DNA from: Staphylococcus aureus
GTDB taxonomy: Bacteria > Bacillota > Bacilli > Staphylococcales > Staphylococcaceae
Assembly: GCF_001027105.1 (NCBI RefSeq)
Contig: NZ_CP011526.1
Span: 310,001-374,000 of the forward strand
Length of the DNA stretch: 64,000 nt
Reading direction: 5' to 3'
The notes under the pieces are model-generated. The model was given only the letters and a program-made list of their open reading frames with translations. It was not told the DNA's origin and ran no database searches. Within the stretch, counting starts at the first letter, position 1; each line of letters begins with the position of its first letter. The position numbers and the translations under genes were made by a program. Below are positions 55,479-63,446 of the stretch, piece by piece.

Positions 55479-55512
55479 AAACCCCGTAGGCATAGGCTTA
55501 CGGGGCTTTTTG
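55479..55512 (+). terminator. rpsR operon terminator
   Basis: ACCCCGTA pairs with TACGGGGC (GGCATAGGCT loop) and runs into TTTTTG. Strong rho-independent terminator. Confidence 0.88.
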
Positions 55513-55621
55513 TGTTTTGGGGTATAGAAAAAGGGCAAAAAAGGATGATGTGAATGTTTTGTGTTCGGAATTTGCACAAAGATATGTTTATATTGCAAAA
55601 ATAATATGAATTTAGATGCAT

Positions 55622-55668
55622 AAAAAAAGAACTACGCATTTTAAATAAAATGCATAGCTCTTCTTTTT
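55622..55668. terminator. Terminator after the Abi_2 gene
   Basis: AAAAAAAGAACTACGCATTTT pairs with AAAATGCATAGCTCTTCTTTT with small bulges. Runs of A and T at the two ends make it usable from both sides; it follows the Abi_2 gene on the minus strand. Confidence 0.75.
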
Positions 55669-55727
55669 CTTGCATACGAATTAAAATAACTCGCGAGACC
55701 TATAAGTCTCTTTCCTCACTAGATAGT

Positions 55728-56702
55728 TTATACTTTTGGTCTGTTGAAGTCAATAATTTTATCTAAAGCTATAAAAAATCTTTTGATAGCTAATGCATTA
55801 TTATAATAGCTTTCGTTTCTTTTATATCGCTTTTGAAGTTGGTCCAAATCGTGATATCTTGCTTGGATAATTGCATTACTACAAACTTGATTATGTAATT
55901 CTAGCGTAGCGAAAGTATCTATGAAATTTTTTATTCCGAACATGTTTCTAGATATGCCTATATTATTCCCTTTTTCAAATAAATATTGAGGTAATCTACT
56001 GTCATAATTTAGATTTGCTATGATGGGTTGGTTATGAGCTGATTTGTTTCTTATATTTTTAACTAAAGGCATTAAAATATTAGCAACTCTCAATTCTTCG
56101 TCATTGTACTTCTTGTAATAGAAGTTGAGAAACGAAACGAATTGACCTAGTTGCATGAATTCAATGCAAACCCATGCGGGTGGATTTTGATAGTATTTAT
56201 TCAACTTCTCGGGTAGTTGTCCTCGTTTATTCATATGCTTGAATATTTCGTTTTTATTTTTGATTTTGGTTTCCATAACTTCTTCTGGTGTTCTTGAATT
56301 TGTGTCAAAATTTGAATTGCTATATGATTTATCAATACATAAGAACTCATCTATTATTTTATAACCATCTTCTTGGTTATTTTCTGTTATTAGTTTTAAG
56401 ACTAGATACTTTAAACTATGTTCAATATCTAAAGTTAAATGCAACATTGTGTATCTTAATTTCATATCTATAGTTGCTAAATCTGATAAATAAGCAAATT
56501 CTATGAAATAGCCGCCATTCTTTTTTTCGAAATTTTTTCGGAAATAAGCTAGTTTGAAGAAGTAATTATTTTTTCTAAGAATTTCATTTGCTTTTTCGGT
56601 GTCAATAATATTAAAAAATATATTCATCTGTTTTAATTTTGCTATTTGCTCATCAAAATTGAGCATAGGCTTAATTTCTGCTAGTGTATCATCTTTTTCC
56701 AA
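55728..56702 (-). CDS. Abi_2-family (AbiD/AbiF-like) abortive-infection protein
   Basis: Protein of 324 residues of the Abi_2 family, known for phage-resistance proteins AbiD and AbiF. Family hallmarks: FDEQIAKLKQMNIFFNIIDTEKANEILRKNNYFFKLAYFRKNF at the start, DLATIDMKLRYTMLHLTLDIEHSLKYLVLKLI, and RNKSAHNQPI, an RX4H motif typical of HEPN RNases. It is very AT-rich and Lys/Asn-rich. It has a position between a decayed integrase (2 bases upstream) and the rpsR attachment site, which marks it as island cargo. The frame is intact, suggesting selection. No partner antitoxin is seen. Defence activity is inferred from the family. Confidence 0.85.
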   Translation of the reverse strand: MEKDDTLAEIKPMLNFDEQIAKLKQMNIFFNIIDTEKANEILRKNNYFFKLAYFRKNFEKKNGGYFIEFAYLSDLATIDMKLRYTMLHLTLDIEHSLKYLVLKLITENNQEDGYKIIDEFLCIDKSYSNSNFDTNSRTPEEVMETKIKNKNEIFKHMNKRGQLPEKLNKYYQNPPAWVCIEFMQLGQFVSFLNFYYKKYNDEELRVANILMPLVKNIRNKSAHNQPIIANLNYDSRLPQYLFEKGNNIGISRNMFGIKNFIDTFATLELHNQVCSNAIIQARYHDLDQLQKRYKRNESYYNNALAIKRFFIALDKIIDFNRPKV

Positions 56703-56704
56703 TT

Positions 56705-57400
56705 TTAACTCCCCAATCGTTCAAATTTATTCATCATATCTTTCGCCATCTGATTAGTAACATGTGTGTATATCTCTAGATTTTTTTTATAATCTGAATG
56801 ACCTACATGCTCTTGCATTGCTTTTAAGTTAATTCCTAATTGAGCAAGTGTAGATATATGCGAATGATGTAATGTATGCGTCGTTATAGGTTTCTTAATA
56901 GAACTAATATCAGCGCCCCCCTTTAATAATGTGGCTAATTTTGTTCGAGTCGATAGGGCTACCAGACGTATTTGTGAATATGTACTCTCTATCAATAAAC
57001 TTATCATTCCAAGCATAAGTGTTCTTAGTAAGTCGATGCTTTGGGTAGTGAGCCCTGTGGCCTTATAGCTATTACTTCTTTCAGTTGTCTCCTTTACTCC
57101 GAATGCTCCCGTCTTTTTTCAGTTATCCAATTAACTTTACCGTCGATATCTAGCGTTTTATCTTCATAGTTTATATTTACTCTCTTTATTGCAAGTAGCT
57201 CACCGATACGCATGTCATTAGCAATTTGAAACTGTACCATAGCTTTTACCATTTTATAATTACGTTTTGTCGTTGGATATTTTTATACTTAATTACATAG
57301 TCGAAACAATCCAGTAACTCCTTAACTTCATTATCTTCTAATGTGTTATTATGTTTAGCTAGTAACGCATCACTATAGGGATATCTATTTTATCTATTAC
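56705..57400 (-). pseudogene. Decayed tyrosine integrase (SaPI/phage type)
   Basis: Reading the minus strand gives, in pieces, LEDNEVKELLDCF (N-terminal domain), then MVQFQIANDMRIGELLAIKRVNINYEDK (catalytic domain, with the first Arg), TGAFGVKETTERSNSYKATG, and finally TTHTLHHSHISTLAQLG and EHVGHSDYKKNLEIYTHV with the Tyr. The pieces lie in different frames; breaks are near A runs at about 57115-57120 and 57263-57270. The Arg of the HxxR motif is His here (HTLHH). The last 312 bases still form an open frame from an ATG at 57016. The N-terminal part seems missing. Such integrases belong to islands using the rpsR site. Confidence 0.85.
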
Positions 57401-57516
57401 ACATATAACTTTGAATTGCTTGCTATTTTAAATTAACAAATTTTATTCTCTTAGATTTTGTCCAATTATGTGTAGACGATTTATAGTTATTAAATTCAGA
57501 GTGGTAGCAAATTAAA

Positions 57517-57572
57517 GTTAATCAAGAGTTAAGATGAATTTAATTCATGAACACGTCTATTATTTTTATAAT
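57517..57572 (+). promoter_or_regulatory. selX promoter with SaeR box
   Basis: GTTAA-TCAAGA-GTTAA (57517-57532) is a perfect SaeR direct repeat (GTTAAN6GTTAA). TATAAT follows at 57567-57572 with a poor -35 (TTCATG) 17 bases before. Control by the SaeRS virulence system fits the toxin gene. Confidence 0.8.
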
Positions 57573-57611
57573 TGTAGCAAATAAAGCTTTACATCAAGGA
57601 GGTAATTAAAT

Positions 57612-58223
57612 ATGTTCAAAAAATATGACTCAAAAAATTCAATCGTATTAAAATCTATTCTATCGCTAGGTATCATCTATGGGGGAACATTTGGAATATA
57701 TCCAAAAGCAGACGCGTCAACACAAAATTCCTCAAGTGTACAAGATAAACAATTACAAAAAGTTGAAGAAGTACCAAATAATTCAGAAAAAGCTTTGGTT
57801 AAAAAACTTTACGATAGATACAGCAAGGATACAATAAATGGAAAATCTAATAAATCTAGGAATTGGGTTTATTCAGAGAGACCTTTAAATGAAAACCAAG
57901 TTCGTATACATTTAGAAGGAACATACACAGTTGCTGGCAGAGTGTATACACCTAAGAGGAATATTACTCTTAATAAAGAAGTTGTCACTTTAAAAGAATT
58001 GGATCATATCATAAGATTTGCTCATATTTCCTATGGCTTGTATATGGGAGAACATTTGCCTAAAGGTAACATCGTCATAAATACAAAAGATGGTGGTAAA
58101 TATACATTAGAGTCGCATAAAGAGCTACAAAAAGATAGGGAAAATGTAAAAATTAATACAGCCGATATAAAAAATGTAACTTTCAAACTTGTGAAAAGTG
58201 TTAATGACATTGAACAAGTTTGA
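57612..58223 (+). CDS. selX: Staphylococcal enterotoxin-like toxin X (SElX)
   Basis: Secreted superantigen-like protein of 203 residues. Signal peptide of about 35 residues ends at PKADA. The mature part is short, with the N-terminal OB-fold largely reduced and the beta-grasp C-terminal domain clear (KEVVTLKELDHIIRFAHISYGLYMGEH, typical of superantigens; the usual motif is KxxTxxELDxxxR). SElX is encoded in the core genome of most S. aureus. Here it stands 200 bases from a decayed integrase. AAGGAGG is 9 bases before the start, and a SaeR box lies upstream. Confidence 0.92.
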   Translation: MFKKYDSKNSIVLKSILSLGIIYGGTFGIYPKADASTQNSSSVQDKQLQKVEEVPNNSEKALVKKLYDRYSKDTINGKSNKSRNWVYSERPLNENQVRIHLEGTYTVAGRVYTPKRNITLNKEVVTLKELDHIIRFAHISYGLYMGEHLPKGNIVINTKDGGKYTLESHKELQKDRENVKINTADIKNVTFKLVKSVNDIEQV

Positions 58224-58268
58224 AATTAAGCTAAATTAGTATATATAGTGTTTTATCGCTAATACTTT

Positions 58269-58306
58269 GAAAGTTAGGTATCTAAAGGTGCCTAGCTTTC
58301 TTTGTT
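58269..58306 (+). terminator. selX terminator
   Basis: GAAAGTTAGGTA pairs with TGCCTAGCTTTC with one or two mismatches and is followed by TTTG. The stretch 58307-58591 has no convincing gene apart from a possible 39-codon frame. Confidence 0.75.
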
Positions 58307-58319
58307 ATGATTAGCACCA

Positions 58320-58439
58320 TCATATAGAAAATTCTTTAATGACGTTTATGCCGAAATCTACAAAAATAATTTCTCTTTTATGGTTAATCAATATGTTTTT
58401 ACATTCGACAACCTTAAAATTAACTTCTTTCAATTTCAT
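58320..58439 (-). CDS. Possible 39-residue small ORF
   Basis: Not recognised. ATG at 58439 reads MKLKEVNFKVVECKNILINH, then continues to FDFG-like IFVDFGINVIKEFSI and stops at TGA. The composition looks protein-like, but there is only a weak ribosome binding site (AGAGAC). It may be a remnant of the island or chance. Confidence 0.25.
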   Translation of the reverse strand: MKLKEVNFKVVECKNILINHKREIIFVDFGINVIKEFSI

Positions 58440-58591
58440 AATAAAGTCTCTATAAAATAACTTAGTTTAAAAACGATTCGTATCTTTCAGATTCAAATAC
58501 CATCATTTTCTCCTAATACTTACACTTTAATTACAATTATGTAAGTTGTTTTCAGATACATCCTATTTTATATTTTGTCAGAGGTGATCTT

Positions 58592-58960
58592 TTGAAAACG
58601 ATTTTAAAAACAATAACATATCTTGTACTTACTATCATTGGCGCTTATGCTGCTTTATTCATTTTAAAAACAATAGACTCCCATGGTATAACAGATCAAT
58701 TTAACCCATTAGTAAAGAAGGATGATTCTTATGTTAAAACGACAGAGGTGTCTACTAGAATGGATGATCAACTCCGAAGTTATAGTCAAAGTGTTTTTAA
58801 TAAAGAAGGGAAAGAGACGCAATTAATGTATACTGCTACATTTGATGTTAAACCGCATAGATACTTGAAAATTACACATAAAGGTCATCATGTAGAAACT
58901 TTTGAAGAAGTTGAAAAGGAAGAAGTACCAAAGAAAGCATTAGACAAACTGAGTCGATAA
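58592..58960 (+). CDS. YxeA-family protein
   Basis: Protein of 122 residues: one N-terminal membrane or signal helix (ILKTITYLVLTIIGAYAALFI), then a YxeA/DUF1093-type beta domain (VKTTEVSTRMDDQLRSYSQSVFNKEGKETQLMYTATFD, then PHRYLKITHKGHHV). The family is small and membrane-anchored; the function is unknown, in Bacillus associated with cell-envelope stress. The start is TTG with AGAGGTGATC 4 bases upstream. Confidence 0.82.
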   Translation: MKTILKTITYLVLTIIGAYAALFILKTIDSHGITDQFNPLVKKDDSYVKTTEVSTRMDDQLRSYSQSVFNKEGKETQLMYTATFDVKPHRYLKITHKGHHVETFEEVEKEEVPKKALDKLSR

Positions 58961-59140
58961 TAGCATGCTTATATTACATGGTTCATTTATAAAAGGAGTA
59001 CGAACGAAAGTAACGCATGACGATTAATTTAAAAATATTTGTAATAATTATGAATAAAATTAAAAACAAGGGGTAATACAATCTATATAGCATATAAGCT
59101 TTTGTTATGAGTTTCAAAAATAGGAAGAGAGAGTGATATT

Positions 59141-59713
59141 ATGAAATTAAAATCATTAGCAGTGTTATCAATGTCAGCGGTGGTGCTTACTGCATGTGGC
59201 AATGATACTCCAAAAGATGAAACAAAATCAACAGAGTCAAATACTAATCAAGACACTAATACAACAAAAGATGTTATTGCTTTAAAAGATGTTAAAACAA
59301 GCCCAGAAGATGCTGTGAAAAAAGCTGAAGAAACTTACAAAGGCCAAAAGTTGAAAGGAATTTCATTTGAAAATTCTAATGGTGAATGGGCTTATAAAGT
59401 GACGCAACAAAAATCTGGTGAAGAGTCAGAAGTACTTGTTGCTGATAAAAATAAAAAAGTGATTAACAAAAAGACTGAAAAAGAAGATACAATGAATGAA
59501 AATGATAACTTTAAATATAGCGATGCTATAGATTACAAAAAAGCCATTAAAGAAGGACAAAAAGAATTTGATGGTGATATTAAAGAATGGTCACTTGAAA
59601 AAGATGATGGCAAACTTGTTTACAATATCGATTTGAAAAAAGGTAATAAAAAACAAGAAGTTACTGTTGATGCTAAGAACGGTAAAGTATTAAAGAGTGA
59701 GCAAGATCACTAA
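59141..59713 (+). CDS. PepSY-domain lipoprotein
   Basis: Lipoprotein of 190 residues with lipobox LTAC (Cys20). After a Thr/Asn/Lys-rich linker follow two PepSY-like repeats (about 55-110, SPEDAVKKAEETYKGQKLKG; about 125-188, DYKKAIKEGQKEFDGDIKEW and EVTVDAKNGKVLKS). PepSY domains are thought to inhibit peptidases or bind exported proteins. It is monocistronic, with a strong terminator shared with the converging XRE gene. GAAGAGAGAG precedes the start. Confidence 0.87.
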   Translation: MKLKSLAVLSMSAVVLTACGNDTPKDETKSTESNTNQDTNTTKDVIALKDVKTSPEDAVKKAEETYKGQKLKGISFENSNGEWAYKVTQQKSGEESEVLVADKNKKVINKKTEKEDTMNENDNFKYSDAIDYKKAIKEGQKEFDGDIKEWSLEKDDGKLVYNIDLKKGNKKQEVTVDAKNGKVLKSEQDH

Positions 59714-59769
59714 AAAGATTCGTTGCATTAACGCTTGTAAAATGTCTTAATTCATATTAATTAATAAAA

Positions 59770-59846
59770 TACCCTCACAACGTAATGTAATATATCCAGT
59801 ATAGATTTGAAAGGATATATGCCAAACGTGTTGTGAGGGTTTATTT
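59770..59846. terminator. Bidirectional terminator
   Basis: TACCCTCACAACGT pairs with ACGTGTTGTGAGGGTTTA (one extra base) and a second inner stem (ATATATCC/GGATATAT) is possible. It serves the lipoprotein gene and the converging XRE gene. Confidence 0.8.
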
Positions 59847-59850
59847 GCAT

Positions 59851-60114
59851 CTATTTATCCATGCGAATATCGACTTCTTCTAAATGTTTCTGATATTCTT
59901 TAACCTTACTTTCTAAAAACATTTCATATGGTGCATCAAAGAAGTCAGCTAAATGCATGGCATCTTTAAATTTAGGTTCATGGTGATGATTCTCCCATTC
60001 CCAAATTTGATGTGCTTCATATTTAGTACCATATTTCTCATTTAATTGCTGTGCTAATTCGTCAATTTCTAAATTATGTTTAGTTCGTAAGTTATATAAA
60101 ATATGCATATTCAT
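59851..60114 (-). CDS. XRE-family regulator
   Basis: Helix-turn-helix protein of 87 residues: ILYNLRTKHNLEIDELAQQLNEKYGTKYEAHQIWEWENHHHEPKFKDAMHLADFFDAP, with a longer insert between helices 2 and 3 than is usual, and an acidic tail. Probably a DNA-binding regulator of unknown targets. GAGG is 10 bases before the start ATG. The upstream 300 bases, shared with the GlsB-type gene's promoter, show no operator I can recognise. Confidence 0.78.
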   Translation of the reverse strand: MNMHILYNLRTKHNLEIDELAQQLNEKYGTKYEAHQIWEWENHHHEPKFKDAMHLADFFDAPYEMFLESKVKEYQKHLEEVDIRMDK

Positions 60115-60342
60115 TGTTCATTAACCTCGCTTCTTGATTTAAAATTCAAAGATGCTCTAATAATATGTGTATATTCTAGTCCTATAACATAAAATAATCA
60201 AGCTATGAATTCGGCAGAAAAAATAATGTAAATGTATATGATATTATCGGTACAGAGACTTTAAATAACGATAGCTACATTGAATAAAATTGATATTCAA
60301 TTACTACTTTTAAAAATATTTGGATAAAAATAATTTGAATTT

Positions 60343-60368
60343 GTTTTAGAATTGTAAATAAGGGGTAC
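60343..60368 (+). promoter_or_regulatory. Sigma-B-like promoter
   Basis: GTTTTA (60343-60348), 14 bases, GGGTAC (60363-60368) resembles the sigma-B consensus GTTTAA-N12-15-GGGTAT with one mismatch per element. It lies about 45 bases before the GlsB-type gene, whose family is stress-inducible. Confidence 0.65.
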
Positions 60369-60413
60369 TACTTAGAATAACGCAAAATAAATAGAAAAAG
60401 GAGACTGAAAATT

Positions 60414-60665
60414 ATGTTTGGATTTATTGGAATGTTAATTGTCGGTGGCTTAATTGGATGGGCTGCTGGTGCTATTATGGGTAAAGATATCCCAGGTGGT
60501 ATTTTAGGCAATATTATCGCAGGTATTATTGGATCATGGGTAGGTGGCAAACTATTCGGACAATGGGGTCCTGAATTAGGAAGTATTTACATCTTGCCAG
60601 CATTAATTGGTTCAATTATCTTAATTGCAATCGTAACGTTAATTTTAAGAGCTATGCGTAAATAA
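60414..60665 (+). CDS. GlsB/YeaQ/YmgE-family stress-response membrane protein
   Basis: Small Gly-rich membrane protein of 83 residues with three hydrophobic segments (GFIGMLIVGGLIGWAAGAIM, GGILGNIIAGIIGSWVGGKL, and a C-terminal helix). This is the transglycosylase-associated-protein family, which has no proven enzymatic role. AAAGGAG precedes the start. A sigma-B-like promoter suggests general stress control. Confidence 0.88.
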   Translation: MFGFIGMLIVGGLIGWAAGAIMGKDIPGGILGNIIAGIIGSWVGGKLFGQWGPELGSIYILPALIGSIILIAIVTLILRAMRK

Positions 60666-60692
60666 TAAAAAAATTCAATTGGAAATTGAAAT

Positions 60693-60722
60693 AAAGATGG
60701 CATTCAGTTGTCATCTTTTTTA
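60693..60722 (+). terminator. Terminator after the GlsB-type gene
   Basis: AAAGATG pairs with CATCTTT around a loop of about 12 bases and is followed by TTTTATTTG. Confidence 0.7.
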
Positions 60723-60848
60723 TTTGCGTGAAAATGGTCAATATGTATTATAATATTTGAAAATGTAGATAAGATAGGATTAAAAAGTAATAAATTAATA
60801 TGAGGAAATTTTGGAAATAAAAAAGCGAGTATTTGACAAATAAAAAAA

Positions 60849-60926
60849 GGATGACGTTGGGTTGCGCCATCCAGGAGTATTATGTTCATGAATATAAAAG
60901 ACTGTGTAGTCATTTAAGAACTACAC
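60849..60926 (+). other. Structured gene-free segment with two hairpins
   Basis: In the 425-base gap 60666-61090 two stems stand out: GGATG-CATCC (with inner CG/CG, 60849-60872) and GTGTAGT/ACTACAC (60904-60926). Between them is AGGAG followed by an 11-codon frame beginning at ATG 60881. No T run follows, so this could be a leader or small RNA. No annotated family was recognised. Confidence 0.3.
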
Positions 60927-61090
60927 CCATATAGTAACACATCACTTGATTAAAGACAATACTATTTTTAGAGTCATTAATTTAAAATATGAATTAATTC
61001 TTTTTTTAGAATAGAATATTAAGATTGATATCGAATTAGTAGTCAAAGTGTTATGGTAGATATGAAATACATAAGGTAAGGAGTAATATT

Positions 61091-61672
61091 ATGACGATTT
61101 ATTTAGTTAGACATGGCGAATCAAAATCGAATTATGATAATAAACATTTTCGATCTTATTTTTGTGGACAATTAGATGTGCCGTTAACGGATACTGGCAC
61201 AAAAAGTGCAGACGATTTATGTGATTATTTTAAAGAGAAACAGATTAAACATGTATATGTTTCAGACTTATTAAGAACACAGCAAACGTTTGAACATATT
61301 TTTCCATATGACATTGCATCAACGACTACCCCTCTATTAAGAGAACGTTCACTTGGCGTATTTGAGGGTGAATATAAAGATGAAATCAGTGCGAATCCGA
61401 AATATGAAAAATATTTCAATGATCCAAACTTTAAAGACTTTCGTCATAGTTTTTCACAAAAAGCGCCTGAAGGAGAAAGTTATGAAGATGTATATCAACG
61501 CGTAGAACATTTTATGAATCATGTTGTCAATGAAGATACACAAAAAGATGATATTGTCATTGTTGCACATCAAGTTGTCATTCGTTGTTTGATGGTTTAT
61601 TTTAACAAAGTTTCAAGGGCAGAAGCTGTGGATTTAAAGGTAGAAAATTGCAAACCATATATCATTGAATAG
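61091..61672 (+). CDS. Histidine phosphatase (phosphoglycerate mutase family)
   Basis: Protein of 193 residues with the catalytic motif LVRHGESKSN (phosphohistidine His8) and the second His in VAHQVVIRCL; Glu in LRERSLGVFEGEY. It lacks the length of glycolytic PGM and is a phosphatase-like member (CobC/PhoE group). The substrate is unknown. TAAGGAG precedes the start. Confidence 0.87.
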   Translation: MTIYLVRHGESKSNYDNKHFRSYFCGQLDVPLTDTGTKSADDLCDYFKEKQIKHVYVSDLLRTQQTFEHIFPYDIASTTTPLLRERSLGVFEGEYKDEISANPKYEKYFNDPNFKDFRHSFSQKAPEGESYEDVYQRVEHFMNHVVNEDTQKDDIVIVAHQVVIRCLMVYFNKVSRAEAVDLKVENCKPYIIE

Positions 61673-61680
61673 AAGTATAG

Positions 61681-61728
61681 AGGTTCTGAAAAACTGTGTT
61701 TTATAGCGGCCTTCAGAACCTTTTTTTC
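61681..61728. terminator. Terminator after the histidine phosphatase gene
   Basis: AGGTTCTGAA pairs with TTCAGAACCT around a loop of about 20 bases, followed by seven T residues. Confidence 0.85.
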
Positions 61729-61737
61729 ATTTGGAAT

Positions 61738-62121
61738 TTAAGGGGAATCATTCTTTTCAACAGACTTACCACCAATGGCTAATGTGATAATTGTGCTTGT
61801 GAACAAAATAATTGAAGTTATAAATGACGCTAATGTAAAAGGTGTAAATTGTGTGAGCGATAATATCAATGATAAAAAGAACCAAGAGATAGCCCCTAGA
61901 AATTGTAAAATAGCAGAAGAAATTCTAAAACTCATATAATCATATATAGCTAAAACAAGTGAAGGTAATGCGACTAATACCATTATAATGATGTTGAGGG
62001 TGAATAAATATGGCTGTTCAAAAGTTACTGTGTTTGGTCCTGTTGGATGCATTGCTGCTAAGAACAAGCAAACAATCGTCGATAAAATTGCTAAAATAAT
62101 AAAAGTAATTCGAACTTTCAT
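61738..62121 (-). CDS. Small membrane protein, function unknown
   Basis: Not assigned. It has about 127 residues and four hydrophobic segments (near 5-25, 42-62, 72-90, 95-120) with short polar loops and a charged tail (GGKSVEKNDSP). No motif is recognisable. The start Met at 62121 has AAAGGA 8 bases upstream; Met codons at 62124 and 62130 are alternatives. It is transcribed towards the terminator at 61681-61728. Confidence 0.7.
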   Translation of the reverse strand: MKVRITFIILAILSTIVCLFLAAMHPTGPNTVTFEQPYLFTLNIIIMVLVALPSLVLAIYDYMSFRISSAILQFLGAISWFFLSLILSLTQFTPFTLASFITSIILFTSTIITLAIGGKSVEKNDSP

Positions 62122-62231
62122 CATGATCATCCTTTGTTTATAGAGTCAATATAAGTATGGAATATGTTAGGTATATAGTCAAATGCGTCAACTAATGGGA
62201 ATTTTGGCATAGATAGAGAATTTAAGGCAAT

Positions 62232-62270
62232 TAAAAAGGCATCAAACAGTAATATGCTGCTTGATGCCCA
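62232..62270 (-). terminator. Terminator of the NDxxF lipoprotein gene
   Basis: On the minus strand GGCATCAAGCAG pairs with CTGTTTGATGCC around a loop of 7 bases and is followed by TTTTTAATT. It lies 106 bases after the stop. Confidence 0.8.
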
Positions 62271-62375
62271 AATGATGACTTTAGCTAAATTGATTAGTCA
62301 CTTTTAAAGATAAAGAATTGTCATGAATTAAAACTCATGTAATGATGTGTTACATTTCGCAATGATGGCTTTCAG

Positions 62376-63002
62376 TTATTTATCGATAACATCACTCTTG
62401 ATACCTTTAGATTTTAAGAAATCTTTAATTTTATCTTGTTGCTTTTTATTAACATCACCGGCATATTTTGTTGGCACGTCGACAACATTGATTTTATTTT
62501 GCGGTTGATAGCTAAGCTTTTCAATATCTTCATCAACATTGGCGATTGTACTATTTAAAGCTTTGAAGTAATTCATCATTAATTCAACGGGTTTCTTATA
62601 TTCTTTAGGAATATTGTTTTCAGTGACAAATTTCTTGAAATGCAAATCGTTTTTAACAGCTAAGTTAGATAAGTGGCTAAGTGTTTCTGCTTGTTTTTCA
62701 GTCACTTTTGTTTGACTGTCAATTTGTTTATCTAGTTTATGTTGCATAATATATTTGTTATCAAGTATATCGCTATTTACAGACAAATACTTTTCTATAG
62801 CTTGCTTCATCTCTGCATCACTAATATCACTATTTTTCTTATCTGAGTTAAAGATATCTTTTGTTTCTAATTTTTTAGCGCTTTTAGGTGCATGGATGCC
62901 AGTACTTGTATGATGATCTTCGTTATCAGATTGATCGGACGCGCAACCTGTAAGAATTAATGTCGATGCTAAAAATGTACTTAGTAGTAATCTCTTTTTC
63001 AT
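62376..63002 (-). CDS. NDxxF-motif lipoprotein
   Basis: Lipoprotein of 208 residues: signal peptide ending in LTGC (Cys20), polar linker, then an all-helical domain with KNDLHFKKFV, the NDxxF motif that names this staphylococcal family. The function is unknown; it is anchored outside the membrane. The start has TAAGGAGTT about 10 bases upstream. It is monocistronic, with a strong hairpin terminator downstream. Confidence 0.85.
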   Translation of the reverse strand: MKKRLLLSTFLASTLILTGCASDQSDNEDHHTSTGIHAPKSAKKLETKDIFNSDKKNSDISDAEMKQAIEKYLSVNSDILDNKYIMQHKLDKQIDSQTKVTEKQAETLSHLSNLAVKNDLHFKKFVTENNIPKEYKKPVELMMNYFKALNSTIANVDEDIEKLSYQPQNKINVVDVPTKYAGDVNKKQQDKIKDFLKSKGIKSDVIDK

Positions 63003-63074
63003 AATGTAATATAACTCCTTAGTTTATCTTTAATTGAAAAAATATGTATTCATGTTTAATAGAGTAACATTGAA

Positions 63075-63332
63075 TTAGTTTGGAATGTCACGATGACCTT
63101 GCAATGACCATAGACGTAAATGATTACGTGCATGAGTTGCTTTTTCTATCAATAATGCATCATTTTGGACGTTGTTAAGGATAGCTTTATCTATAAATAA
63201 CTGCATAATTGGTTGTACTAATTTAGACGTAGGTATCGTACGTAAAAGCATAATAATTTCGTTCACATACTTTTCTTTCTCAATATCATTTTTCATATTG
63301 ATTTGTTTGCGAGAGGTACATACTTTAAGCAT
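63075..63332 (-). CDS. Small hypothetical cytosolic protein
   Basis: Not recognised. About 85 residues, helical and charged (MKNDIEKEKYVNEIIMLLRT, KLVQPIMQLFIDKAILNN, EKATHARNHLRLWSLQGH). Met at 63332 has GAGATGTG 8-10 bases before it; the open frame begins 12 codons earlier without a site, and another Met 12 codons later is also possible. It lies between the lipoprotein gene and ahpF on the same strand. Confidence 0.6.
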   Translation of the reverse strand: MLKVCTSRKQINMKNDIEKEKYVNEIIMLLRTIPTSKLVQPIMQLFIDKAILNNVQNDALLIEKATHARNHLRLWSLQGHRDIPN

Positions 63333-63389
63333 TATCGCACATCTCGTTGTATATATTAAGTTTATCATAACATGATTTTATGTCGGGAT

Positions 63390-63430
63390 AAAAAAATAAC
63401 AGCATCTTAACAAATGTAAGATACTGTCAG
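63390..63430 (-). terminator. ahpF terminator
   Basis: On the minus strand ACAGTATCTTAC pairs with TAAGATGCTGT (small mismatch), followed by seven T residues. It lies about 17 bases after the ahpF stop. Confidence 0.8.
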
Positions 63431-63446
63431 TGAAATGAATGAAACT

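Noticed and set aside
55589..55610. Possible second copy of the rpsR attachment core (AAAAATAATAT)
   Set aside because: Only about 11 bases resemble the core and the sequence is AT-rich, so chance is enough to explain it.
59041..59085. AAGGGGTAAT as a second sigma-B promoter before the PepSY lipoprotein gene
   Set aside because: No GTTT-type -35 lies 12-15 bases upstream.
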